Source of the DNA: Symsagittifera roscoffensis
Taxonomy: Eukaryota > Xenacoelomorpha > Acoela > Convolutidae
Direction: 5' to 3'
Length of the DNA: 64,000 nucleotides
Assembly: GCF_963678635.1 (NCBI RefSeq)
Contig: NC_087065.1
Span: forward strand, 73,665,345-73,729,344
The translations under genes were made by a program, and so were the position numbers. Below are positions 34,186 to 44,900 of the stretch, one piece after another. Each line of letters opens with the position of its first letter. Positions within the stretch are counted from its first letter, which is position 1. The notes beneath the pieces were generated by a model. That model was not told where the DNA came from, did not search any database, and saw only the letters and a program-made list of their open reading frames with translations.

Positions 34186-36800
34186 CGTGGGCTAAAAAAA
34201 TGATTATTTTGAGACTGAAAAGCGGTGGTATGGGGTTGTTCAATAATTTGTTCATAAGTATTATCATCTTGTGACTGGTGTGTCATTATATGTTGAATGG
34301 GACTTTGTGATGTGGTGAGTCGAAAATTTGGATTATGTGTGATGGCTAAGTTTCGAAAATTTCGTGGGACTAGGGATAGTGGATGGTTATTTGGTAGGGG
34401 TGGTAATTGTGGTGCCGTTGGCGTTATGTCTACATTGTTATGTTCTTCGTCGTATGTATTTTGTCGTGTTGCTATTTTTGTGTTATATTCTTTTATTTGT
34501 GCGTCTAAAAGAATTTTGTTTATAGATGTAGAAAAGATTCCAAAAAATCCTGCAAATAGTACGCGTGCTACACTTGCTTGTCTGTTTACTTGTGTGTGTA
34601 TAGCACATGTGTTGTAGATTCCTTTTAAAAGTGAGAAAAGAAATCCAATAAAGTTAAACATTGCGTATAAAATAGTCAATTTTTCTAAGATGTAGTAGGG
34701 CCATCCTAGAAAATCGAGGATCTCATTTTTGAGTGTAACAAAGCTAAAAATGTTAATTGGTGATATATCTTGGGGACGGTATTTTTCACCGTTTAGATAT
34801 ATGTAATCTTTAATGTCCTTAAAATATCCGCTATAGTCTTGCGTGTAGATATCGGCAAATCCTGCGGTTTCTGCAAGTTTGCGTAAATTTTGGTCTATTG
34901 ATTGTCTTTGTATAGTGTCCATTTGTGTTAATAATTCTTGGAATTGTTGTGTTCTAATGTGATGTTGAATATCTGATTTTGAATAGATTCCTATTGATTG
35001 TAAGTCTATATTTGGGTTTCGAGCAATAGCGCGAATGCTTTCTGGTGAAAATTTTTTGAGTGATTGCATTAATGTGGGATATGGAGTGAGAAGATAATAT
35101 TTATTTTCATCAGGGTTTAGTTGTACTACATTGTGGCTGTTTTCTGATCCACATGGGACTGCGGTATCCCAGAAATAGGTTCTTCGTGAAAGTGTATCCA
35201 CGAAATGTACTTTATTCTTATAAAAGATAGGGATTCTTTTATAACATCGTTTATCTTCAAAAACGTATAGTGGTGATACTTTTTTAGTACAAGTATAAAA
35301 CCATAAGATGTTTCCTTCATAGTCTAAAAAATTTGATCTATTTCCAGATAATAAGTATCCTGCATAGGGTATTTTTAATACTGCTAGTGCAAGTGATTGT
35401 AATATTTGTGTTCGTTCTAATTCGCATAATTGGTGTAGTGTTTCTAATTCGGAGAGTGACATTTCTTGAAAAATTCGGCTAATTGTATAATCTAGTTTCA
35501 TATCTAAATGAATATCATAGTGGATATTACCGAAATATGTAGTGTTCATTAGTGATAATTCTTGTAAGCGTGTGCTTCTGGTGTCATGGGGTTTTAGATG
35601 TCCACCAGGTTGTCCGTTGCTTTTTTCAAAATTAACTGGTATATAGGATGTTCCTTCGTTTAGAGGATGACCTGTGGCATATGGGTCGATTTTTATTTTT
35701 CCAGTGGTCATGTCGAATCCTTTTTCGTATTCAACTAATATTTCAGAGTATTGTGTTCTGTGAAGTGGATTCCTGTATTTACATGCAAGTTCTGTTTCTT
35801 GATATATTTGAAAACGTGTCAATTTATTTTCTATATTGTCTATGTTTCTAAAATTAGAACTTAGTTTTCGTGATGGATGGACTTGTTCATATGGAATTGA
35901 TTGTATAAAATATTTTTCGTGAAATTTTATCATACGAGCGTGTATTTTTGCTACTTGAAATGTTGTACATGTATCTTCGGGGAACCAAACAATTGTTGCT
36001 TGTGTTCTCGTTGTAGGGTCGCAATAACCTTGATCATTTTTACAAGGTAATCGGATTCCTTGATAGATCATTGTATTATCTGATAAATCTCGTGTTAGTT
36101 GTATTTTTTCGAGTTGTATTTTCCAATCGAAAAACATTATTTCTTGGTATCCTTTATTTTTTGTGTCTGCTTTGCAGTTTGATGGGTCATTTATACCAAT
36201 GTGTGGTATCCAATGTTTATCGTGTAGGTCATAGGTTAATCGTCCGTGTGCGCCGTTATACGGGTATTTTTCGTCTAGTTTTATATGTCCTTGGTGTCTT
36301 TCAAGTTGTGATTGATGTACAGAGTCTGGAAAAACTTGAAAATTAACTAATTTTCTTTGGGAGTTTTTATTTTGTGTGATGTTTAGTCTTAGTAATTCAT
36401 TTTTACAATCGTCGGGATTGAGATGTAAAAGACGTTCTATATTACTTTGATAGAATGATTCATGGTCAAGTCGGTTTTTGTTTCCATTCGAGACTTGTGA
36501 ACAATGTACTTTCTTTTCGGAAAATGTTGCTGTGAATTTATAACCTGTAACTGTTGTTGCTCGGGCTTTTGAATAGAGTGTTGCTATTACATCTGTGGTT
36601 TCTATAGCTTGTGGTTCTGTTTCACATTGTGATACTTGATTTATTGCATATTTATGTAGTGTTTTTTGTTCATTTTCTTCACAATCGTAATGTGTTACTA
36701 GTAAATCTTGTGGTCCTGTACGAGGAGAAGGGTTTATGTTTTGATTTGAGATTACTAGAAAAGGGAGTTGGAGAAAAATTAATAATTTTAGAATATACAT
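34182..36800 (-). CDS. env: Envelope glycoprotein, chuvirus-type (872 aa)
   Basis: Intact ORF starting MYILKLLIFLQLPFLVIS, a clear signal peptide. A large ectodomain follows with many cysteines; around residue 515 there is CYKRIPIFYKNKVHFVD, then TAVPCGS, a pattern I associate with glycoproteins of chuviruses and of LTR elements that captured them. Near residues 695-755 is a hydrophobic segment (LGWPYYILEKL, then FNFIGFLFSLLKGIYN) and VARVLFAGFFGIFST, i.e. a membrane anchor region, followed by a ~100-residue polar tail. Its start overlaps the end of the ATG-less ORF by 13 bases and its stop overlaps the next ATG. The frame is open throughout. The predicted role is a surface fusion protein; family assignment is from memory and needs a profile search. 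Confidence 0.75.
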   Translation of the reverse strand: MYILKLLIFLQLPFLVISNQNINPSPRTGPQDLLVTHYDCEENEQKTLHKYAINQVSQCETEPQAIETTDVIATLYSKARATTVTGYKFTATFSEKKVHCSQVSNGNKNRLDHESFYQSNIERLLHLNPDDCKNELLRLNITQNKNSQRKLVNFQVFPDSVHQSQLERHQGHIKLDEKYPYNGAHGRLTYDLHDKHWIPHIGINDPSNCKADTKNKGYQEIMFFDWKIQLEKIQLTRDLSDNTMIYQGIRLPCKNDQGYCDPTTRTQATIVWFPEDTCTTFQVAKIHARMIKFHEKYFIQSIPYEQVHPSRKLSSNFRNIDNIENKLTRFQIYQETELACKYRNPLHRTQYSEILVEYEKGFDMTTGKIKIDPYATGHPLNEGTSYIPVNFEKSNGQPGGHLKPHDTRSTRLQELSLMNTTYFGNIHYDIHLDMKLDYTISRIFQEMSLSELETLHQLCELERTQILQSLALAVLKIPYAGYLLSGNRSNFLDYEGNILWFYTCTKKVSPLYVFEDKRCYKRIPIFYKNKVHFVDTLSRRTYFWDTAVPCGSENSHNVVQLNPDENKYYLLTPYPTLMQSLKKFSPESIRAIARNPNIDLQSIGIYSKSDIQHHIRTQQFQELLTQMDTIQRQSIDQNLRKLAETAGFADIYTQDYSGYFKDIKDYIYLNGEKYRPQDISPINIFSFVTLKNEILDFLGWPYYILEKLTILYAMFNFIGFLFSLLKGIYNTCAIHTQVNRQASVARVLFAGFFGIFSTSINKILLDAQIKEYNTKIATRQNTYDEEHNNVDITPTAPQLPPLPNNHPLSLVPRNFRNLAITHNPNFRLTTSQSPIQHIMTHQSQDDNTYEQIIEQPHTTAFQSQNNHFFSPR

Positions 36801-37921
36801 GTGTATGATAATCCTGAGTATGGATTATAAAATGTAATGTAGCCAATTGTGTTTTTGGTATATCTGTCGTATTTGTATATTACTTCAGTAGTTATAAACG
36901 GTGGTGGTAGTGATTGAGCTGTTATGTTAGGTGGATTTAATGGGTAGGGATGTTGGGTAATATTATTTAACTTAACTGTGATTTCAAATTTTAGTTGTAA
37001 ACTGTTTTGTTGGAGTATTTGAATATTGTGATCACGGATATCGCTGTGAATATCTTGGCGATATTGTAATCTATTAAGTGCCCAGTTATGAAGGCGGTTA
37101 CTTTCTTGATGTTGTCCAAATAGTGGTGGAGGTGCTGTGAATGTATTCCAATCTAGTCTTAAAGGAATATTTATTGATGATTGTTCTCGATATCTGGCGT
37201 CGAGATTATTTGGAAAATTTAAGTTAAAAGGTGGTGGTGAAAACTGGCTTATTGATGGTGTTGATGGTAGTGATAATGTTTCTGGTAGTGATGAGGATGT
37301 TGTTGTATCCGTAGAAATATCTATGGGGTCATTGACTAAATTTGGTTCACCTTGTGTAAATGAATGTGTAGTCCAATATGGTAGTCGCGATGCCTGGTTT
37401 GGGGGGTTAAAGGGATTTTCACGTATTTGCTCAGATGTTGGTGTTGAACCTAAGTAATCTGATGGTAGGCTTGAGGTGCTACGTTGTGAAAGAAGCGTAG
37501 GGGTTTCTGGTAATATACCAATGGGGTTTTCTGGAGTGTTTTGTGATGGGGATTGAGGTATATCAAAATGAACTCGGGGAGTTTGAAGATTTCTGTTTCG
37601 TCGAGGATGTATAATTTGTCTATTTATTTCGACTGTATTTTGGCTTTGACTAGAATTTCTTATTCTACTTAGTTCTTGTGGTAGTGTTGGGTATAGGTTA
37701 TATGTTGGTTCGCTTAAAGGTGCTTGTCGTTGGACTGGTTCTAGTGGTTCTGATAAACGAGTATGTCGTTCTTCAAAAGTGTATGGATTGTCTTGAAAAG
37801 AAATTCGTGTAGACGTTTGAGGATTTTGAGTAGTTGAAGGTGGTGTTTGGTTATCTTGGGATGATGTCGGTGAAGACTGATGCTGTGACTGTTGGGTAGC
37901 AATTTTTGATGGTTTTTTGAA
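36788..37921 (-). CDS. 377-codon open frame without any ATG, between small ORFs and env
   Basis: Read right to left from just after a TAA (37924-37922) to a TAA at 36790-36788, this frame is open for 377 codons and contains no ATG. The N-terminal two thirds are Gln/Pro/Ser/Thr-rich (QQSQHQSSPTSSQ; LPETLSLPSTPSIS). The last ~130 residues look folded (LDWNTFTAPPPLFG, LQLKFEITVKLNN, ITTEVIYKYDRY). It ends 13 bases inside env. Without an ATG it must be reached by splicing, frameshifting or a non-AUG start. Candidate acceptors inside the frame include 'gctacccaacag' near 37880. Product unknown; its composition resembles the 601-aa protein, with disordered N-terminus and folded C-terminus. Confidence 0.7.
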   Translation of the reverse strand, partial: FKKPSKIATQQSQHQSSPTSSQDNQTPPSTTQNPQTSTRISFQDNPYTFEERHTRLSEPLEPVQRQAPLSEPTYNLYPTLPQELSRIRNSSQSQNTVEINRQIIHPRRNRNLQTPRVHFDIPQSPSQNTPENPIGILPETPTLLSQRSTSSLPSDYLGSTPTSEQIRENPFNPPNQASRLPYWTTHSFTQGEPNLVNDPIDISTDTTTSSSLPETLSLPSTPSISQFSPPPFNLNFPNNLDARYREQSSINIPLRLDWNTFTAPPPLFGQHQESNRLHNWALNRLQYRQDIHSDIRDHNIQILQQNSLQLKFEITVKLNNITQHPYPLNPPNITAQSLPPPFITTEVIYKYDRYTKNTIGYITFYNPYSGLSYTCIF

Positions 37922-37929
37922 TTATTACT

Positions 37930-38118
37930 TTAGTGAGAAATTTTGTGTTTATTATAATATTCTTCCAAAAAAAGAATTAGAAGGACTGTTGCTAGGGCAA
38001 ATGTGAGGATTGCTTTCTTTATACATTTACAGATGGTCAAAATGAGGGATGATAAAAATGTTATGAAAATTACAAACAATAAAAAAATATCGGTTCTACT
38101 GAAAATTGTTCGTATCAT
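37930..38118 (-). CDS. 62-aa two-pass membrane protein
   Basis: Begins at an ATG overlapping the previous stop (ATGA, 38118-38115). Two hydrophobic segments (IFLLFVIFITFLSSLILTI and ILTFALATVLLILFL) are separated by a short basic loop with two Cys and several Lys (CKCIKK). Small two-pass proteins of this kind recall viroporins, but that is only an analogy. The frame stops three codons before the ATG-less ORF opens in another frame. Confidence 0.55.
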   Translation of the reverse strand: MIRTIFSRTDIFLLFVIFITFLSSLILTICKCIKKAILTFALATVLLILFLEEYYNKHKISH

Positions 38119-38345
38119 TTAGACAAGTTGTTAAAATCGTACCTGTGGATATATTCAAGGGTTTTGGAAAGTTGGAGGAATAGTTCGAGAATAGTGTAGA
38201 AAATTAAAAAAATGTTACAAAAAATGATTAGGATTATTAGAAAAGATTCAAGTATATCAAAAAGAAATATTATAAAGGCTTCAAGTATTGAAAAAAAATG
38301 TTTAAAATTTATAAGTATTTGAGCAACTGTTTGAGAGAAGAGCAT
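38115..38345 (-). CDS. 76-aa hydrophobic protein
   Basis: Starts MLFSQTVAQIL and consists largely of Phe/Ile/Leu-rich sequence (FIIFLFDILESFLIILIIF, then FLIFYTILELFLQL), i.e. one or two possible membrane helices, ending in a polar tail. It is the first ORF after a ~600-base non-coding stretch following Gag-Pol and overlaps the next ORF by ATGA. Phe/Ile-rich ORFs also arise by chance in such composition; the coupled start is the main support. Confidence 0.45.
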   Translation of the reverse strand: MLFSQTVAQILINFKHFFSILEAFIIFLFDILESFLIILIIFCNIFLIFYTILELFLQLSKTLEYIHRYDFNNLSK

Positions 38346-38945
38346 TTAAGAAATGATCTCTTGGTCGAATATTTTTTGCTGTTTGAGGCGATTTTCTAGT
38401 GTGGTCGAATTATTTATTAGTTTTTTGACAAGTGGGTTGAGTTTTGTAAAAAATTGTTGGGGGCAATTTTCATGGTGACTGGGAGGTCGTCTTTTTCTTT
38501 ATTTTTGTTTGTCAAATGATCCGGGGTATGGTGAGATTTTTATACTTTAGGCTAATTAAAATCTTCATTTTGTTACTTTAGGCTAAGTTATCAAATTTGT
38601 TTTGGGGGTATTCGTGGTCTGAGTTGGGGAAATATTGTTGATCTTTGGGTTATTAGATAAGGGAGGGGTACGGTATTATGGTGATATTTATTTTAGCTGT
38701 CAAGTTGGAGTGATTTGCTTATTTTTGACCTGGAGGTTGTAAAGTTATAGTTAGAGATGTGCCTGGAGTTCTAGATTATTCGTCTAATTGATCTTAGTTT
38801 GAGTTAGAGAAAGTGGCGGATTGGATGAATCCTATTGGTCTATTTTGAACTAGAATTATTGCGTACTTGTGAGCATGTTATTTTGAAAAATTGAAATGAA
38901 AAATGTTACGGAGGTTTCAAGATTGTGAAGTATGAAATCTTAAAA
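38346..38945 (-). other. Non-coding interval between Gag-Pol and the downstream ORFs
   Basis: About 600 bases without a minus-strand ORF. Position suggests it could hold the splice acceptor or a start signal for the subgenomic transcript carrying the small ORFs and env. Confidence 0.4.
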
Positions 38946-41900
38946 TTACTTTTTAAATTCTACTTTCTTTAATATTTTAGATTGGGGGATGAACATTTTG
39001 TAGTTTTTACGTGGTTGATTTCGGAGTCTTGTTGTTTTTCTATGTTCAGATTTGTCTATTTCTTCTTGGGGTATTATTTGTTCTGTCATTTTTCTATTTT
39101 TTCTTTGTTTTGGAGATTCTTTATGGTTTTGTGTATTGTTTTTGGTGGCGGTTGGTTTTGTGTTTTGATTTTCGGTGGGGTTATCATTTTGTTCTGTGTT
39201 TTTCAGATGTGGTTCATTTTGAATGATTTTTAATCCTGTGAAAGAATATAATTGAGTTAATTCGCGGAGTGCGTATTCTTTTGGGTAATAAGGTAATAGG
39301 TTGTTTCGATGTTGAACGATTTCTTTTGTGTTTGAGTCGGTAATTTTATATGTGACATCAGTGGGTTTTGCAATTATTTGGTATGGTCCATTTCGAAGGG
39401 GTTGTAATTTTTTAGAAATTCCTTTTTGAGTATTAAAATTAGGTATTAAAACAAATGTTCCAATTTTTAAATCGGAGGCTGGTGTAAAACGTGAATTGAT
39501 TTGTTCATTGATGTTTTGTCTTTGTAATAACTTTTTTGTTATTTTTTGATAAATTTCATTGTGTTTTTTATCTCTATTTAGAATCCATTCGGTGTGTGTA
39601 CCGGAGGCTAGTTTAAGAATTTGTGGGTGATGAAAATGATCTTCATCGTGTGTATGTAAAGGTAGGTTATAACAAATTGAGTCTTTATTTGGTTGACAAT
39701 AACCTTGTGCGTTTTTATGAGAATTTGCTGTAAACATTATTGGTTTGCGTGGCTTTTGGTTAAAAACCATTTCGTATGGTGACATTCCTAAAGTTGTCGT
39801 TATTTGTGAATTATATGCTAAGGGAAATAATTTTACATCTGCTGACCATTCGGTATATTTTGTATCATTTCCGTTGATGATACATCTAAGATATTCTTGT
39901 AATGAACGGTTCATACCTTCGACTAAGCCGTTTGTCCAAGGTGCATGAGATGTACGTGGTTTGTGTTTAATGTTATATAAATGACATAGTGTGATAATTT
40001 CATTATTTATGAATTCTGTACCGTTGTCTGTAACTAAAATTTCTGGTAGTCCGAATTTTGCTATCCAGTGTTCATAGAGTGTTGTGTAAGCGTAATAAGC
40101 GTTACAATGTGGTACTGGGTTAAGTGCTACATAATGTGTAAATGCGTCAACAATTACCATAATGTAGGAGTTTCCTTCTGATGAGGGTGAAATTGGTCCC
40201 TTAGTATCAAATGAGATACGATGGTTAAAGTACAAACTTTGTCCTTTAAAATCTTGTTTTTGTGCTATTTGTTTTTGATTTGGGTAAGGTTTATTTAGTT
40301 GACATACTATACAATCATTGCATAGTACTTTTATCCAAATTGGTGCATTTGGGAAGTAAAAATTTTGTATAAAATTTGAATATGTTTTTTCTGATCCAGA
40401 GTGTCCTTTAATATTTTGTGTATGTGAAATATTAAAAGCTATAAGAATCATACTTAAAGGGAGACATGGAACTGTAGATTCATTCAGGTTATACTCTAAA
40501 AGGTCTGTATTTTCGTTAATTGTTGTGTTGTTAAATTTGCGAAAGTATCGGAGGAGTGTTTTGTTTCCTAGAATGGTTGAATCTGCTTTGATAGGTTTAG
40601 TTTTATATTTGTGCCATGATTTCAGTTGTCGAATTACTGGGTCAAGGTTTTGATATTGTTTCAGTGTTGAAATTGTAATTGTTTCTGTTGGGGGGAGAAA
40701 AATGTTTTCGATTTCTAATTTAGATAAGGGTATTGTGTCAAGTGGGTCGTGAAGGTCAAAAACTTGATTTATTGTGTATTTTGAATCATTTGTTTGTGGT
40801 CCTGATAAATTTATTTTATCAGTTAAATCTTCTTTTTCAATTAGTGGAAAATGGTCTTTTTTAGGCGGGTGTTGTTTTGTTCGTTTTTGTTGGGTGTTAT
40901 TTTTGATCCATTGAGAATATGGGATTGGTTTGAAAGTTGATGTTCCAAGTAGATCAACTTCATAATGATTATTTTGACAATCTAAATAAAGTGGGAAATG
41001 TTGTAAATTATTTATTTGTGATTGTTCAATATCAGTTTTTACTGCATATTTGCATTCCAATCGGGGTGATGTTTCGTTTTCTGCAAGGTAGAATTTTATG
41101 TTTTTGGGTATTTCAACTGTTGTTTTTCGTGTAAGTAATTCAGGTGGTGTATTTCGACTTAAGGTGTCTGGTAATGCAAGATTTTTTCCTGCAGTCCAAA
41201 CTATATGTAAGTTTGGAAATTTCATTAGAATTAGTTGAAATCTGTAAACTCGGTGGTTTGGATTAGACTTTTGTGTAAAAAGAAAAATGATTGGTTTATG
41301 GTCTGTGAATAGAACTGTTGGATGTTTTGATCCAAGTATCAGAAATTCATATTCTGTCAGTGTATATATTATGGCTGTGCATTCTCTCATTAGAGTTGAG
41401 AGTCGTAGCTCTGCTTGAGTGAATAGTCGAGAATTTGCTGATATGAGGTTCATTTTATTTGTACCATTATGTGATTGTAATAGTGCTGCACCGATGCCAA
41501 AGTTCGAAGCATCGCACATTGCATAAAATGGTTGATTAGGGTCTGGAATTGTGTTTGAAATTTGTTCAGTTAAAAGTTTCTTTATTTCTTCAAATCGTGT
41601 TTGATGTTCTGTGTTCCATTCAAAATTATTTTGTTGTCGAAGTATGTTATAGAATGGTCGTAGATATAATTGCATTTTATAAACATATTTACTTAAAAAG
41701 TTTAACATTCCAAGAAATTCTTGGATTTTCTTTTTATTTGTTGGTGGTTGAAGTTTTTGAATAGCGTCAATGCGTGATTTCAATGGAGTGATTGTTTTTC
41801 TTTCTATATTATGTCCTAAGAATTTAACTTTTGTCAAAAAGAAGTGTGATTTATCGGGGGCGGCCTTCAGATTTTCGTTCTGAAGTATTTGGTGATATTT

Positions 41901-44900
41901 TTCTAAAACATTGAACATCTCGTCTTTTGTTTGTGATTGCATAAAAACATCGTCTAAATAGGTGATTGCGTTTTTCTTGAGTATCAGTGGTCTAAAAATT
42001 TTGCTCATAAAAGCTGAAAATGCTGCTGGTCCTATGGATATTCCATAGAATAAGCGGTTGAATTCATATTGTTGGTTTCCGATAACAAATTGTGTTAAAC
42101 GTCGTGATTGTTCATCTAGTGGCATTTGATTGTATGCACTATTCATATCGGCGGTTGTAAAGTATTTGCCGTTTATTTTTGTTAAAATAACTTGTATTGG
42201 TTCAATGGGCCAATTACATTTTGATTCGTCTATAAGTGAATTGAGGTATCTAGCATCGAGAACGATTTTTAATGATTCTCCTTTAGCTAGAATGATAACG
42301 GGGTTGATAAATGTGTTGCCTTTTGGTTGTTCTTCTTTATTAACTGGTGATATAATGTTGTATTGTTCTAAAATATCGAGTAATCTGTTTACTTTATCAT
42401 GTAAGTGAATTGGTACTTTACTTGCTCTCTGTTTTTTGAAAACTGCGTCTGGTTTTAACGGGAGATGTAGTGATGAACTGATTTTGCCAACATCGAATTT
42501 TGATGTTGCATAGACTGATGAATATTTAATGAGCTGTTTGGCTAATTTTTCGAATTCGTCTTGTGTTATTCGTGAATGTTGGAAATTAAACATTGTTAAA
42601 AATTTCTGTTGGTCCTCTGTGTAGTTACTTATGTTGAATGTAGGTTTGAAATATGGAGTTTTTGTGAAATAATCCGTATTTCTGTTTTCGTTACTTATTA
42701 TATTATTTATAGATAATTCTTCATTAAGAATTGTAGATTGGCAAATATCTAGTAATTGGAGTATATTATTTACGCGATAGGCTTTTTCGTGTATTGGTGA
42801 TATTGTAGCGTTGGTTTCGCAGTATCCTAAAAGTCCTAAAGGTAATGTTACTTGGTAAGGTGTGTTGTTATAGACATGTAAGGAAATGATATCGGAATTC
42901 GAATTTTTCAAATATTTTATGGATGAGATTGTGATTTTGAAAAATTTATGAATAGGTTTGAATTCAAATTCTGACATATAAAATTTTTGTTTGTTTTGTT
43001 CTTTATCATATTGGTGAACTTGTTTGATTGAAAAATTATAGATATTTCCTGATAGTGGTTTTAGGTGTTTTCTTTGTTGGTTAAATATCGGGTAGAATTT
43101 TGAAAAGAATGGTGGTTGTTTATTCAATCTTTGAAAAAATGTTAAGGATGTTTCTTTTGTTTTTGTATATTTATCTTTGATTAATATTTTACTATTTAGT
43201 ATGTTAATTGTTGGTATATACTTCGAAATAAATGGTATTCCAATGATATTATATTTAATATCAGTGATATGGAATATTTGTTTAAATGGCTTATTTAAAA
43301 TTTTGCTTTGTTCCATTGTTCTGGTGGGGAGGAGAAATAATTGGATTTTTCCGTAGTTTATCAATGTTGATCCTTGTGCTGTTGCTAGTTTGCTGGAGGT
43401 TTCAAGAGGTGTTAGCTTTGGGTGTAAGGTTTTTATTTCATTCCATGTGGGGATGTTTATTATGTTTGATTCTGCTCCTGAATCAATTAAAAAATCTATT
43501 TCAAGGTCTGGTGGTTGAAATTCTTTATTTCTTGGGCTTTCTAAGAGAAATGGTATTGTCCAAATTTTTTCTTTGGGTTGTTCTTTTTGTATATTTTGAT
43601 AAATGTGGTTTGTATTCAAGCATTTTGTTTTGGTATTTTTATTGGTTTGATCTGTAGTGTTAATCTCGTTTGTTTCTTGCGTCGTTGGTGTGGAATTTAT
43701 GGGTGTAGTGTAATAATTTTGAAGAAATTCTGATTGATTTTCATATATGTGTGATGAAAAGGGTTGTTCATATATGACAGATTCATAGTCATTTTCGACT
43801 TTTATCATATTGATAGAAAGAGTGTTTTCAGTATCACTTTCTGAATCTGATGATGTACAGTTTATTTGATTGAGTTGTAACGTATCAGTTACTGTGTCAT
43901 CAATACCTGGAGGGTCTGATGTGGTTTCTGGGTTAGATTGTACTTGATTGATTTGTCTTTGATGTTTAGGTGTACTACTTCTGTGGCGATTATTAGAATT
44001 ATTATAGTTATTATTATTCCGGTGTGGTGATTGGGAATAATTTCTATAACGATTATTATAACTTGGGTGTCGATTTTGTGAATTATTTCGCGATCTGTTT
44101 TGGTAATTATTGTTTGGTCTGTTATAGTTCGATCTATTATATGAGTTATTCCTTGATCGATTGTTCGGGTAATTCTGGTTTCGGTTGTTTGAATAACTTC
44201 TATTTCGATTATAGGAGTAGTTTCTATTCCTATTGTATGATGAATTTCGTGATTGGTTGTTTGGATAGTAGTTATTTCTTGATTGGGAATTAGATCTAGA
44301 AACAAATCGTTGTGTATTTGAATTTGATCTGGAGTAGTTATTTCGACTATTTGGTCTATTGTAGTGATTTTGTGATGAATTATTCGTGTTTCTTCGTTCT
44401 GGTGATCTTCCTCTATAACTTGAGTTATATGGTGATTGATTTCTTGTATAATTTGTATTGTTCGGGAGTGGTTTTCCTGAACTGTTGTTGCTGTGGACTG
44501 TTTTGTTCGGTAGATTTTGATCTTTTTTCATGTATTGATAGAATGATTTATTTGGTTCTTTATATTTTTGAGGTTTATTTTGATTATCTTGCTGTTTTTG
44601 TCTACATTCGGAAATACTATGTCCGTATCGTCGGCAATAATTACACCATTTTTTGAAAGATGGTTTGCCTTTAAAGTTTGGGTTCTTTTCGTAGATATTG
44701 AGTATTTCAGTGATTTTTTCAACGAGGTCTGTCTCTGATTCCTGTATATTATTAATATTAGTGGGAGTCGTTTCAATTCTGTTAACGTAGTGTAATTTCA
44801 GATTTTCCGTTTCTTCTAGTTTCATCGTGATTTCTGCTTGTTCTAATTTGTCTACTAGTTTTCGAAAATCTAAATCGGGTTCTCGAATTGAAGAAGGATG

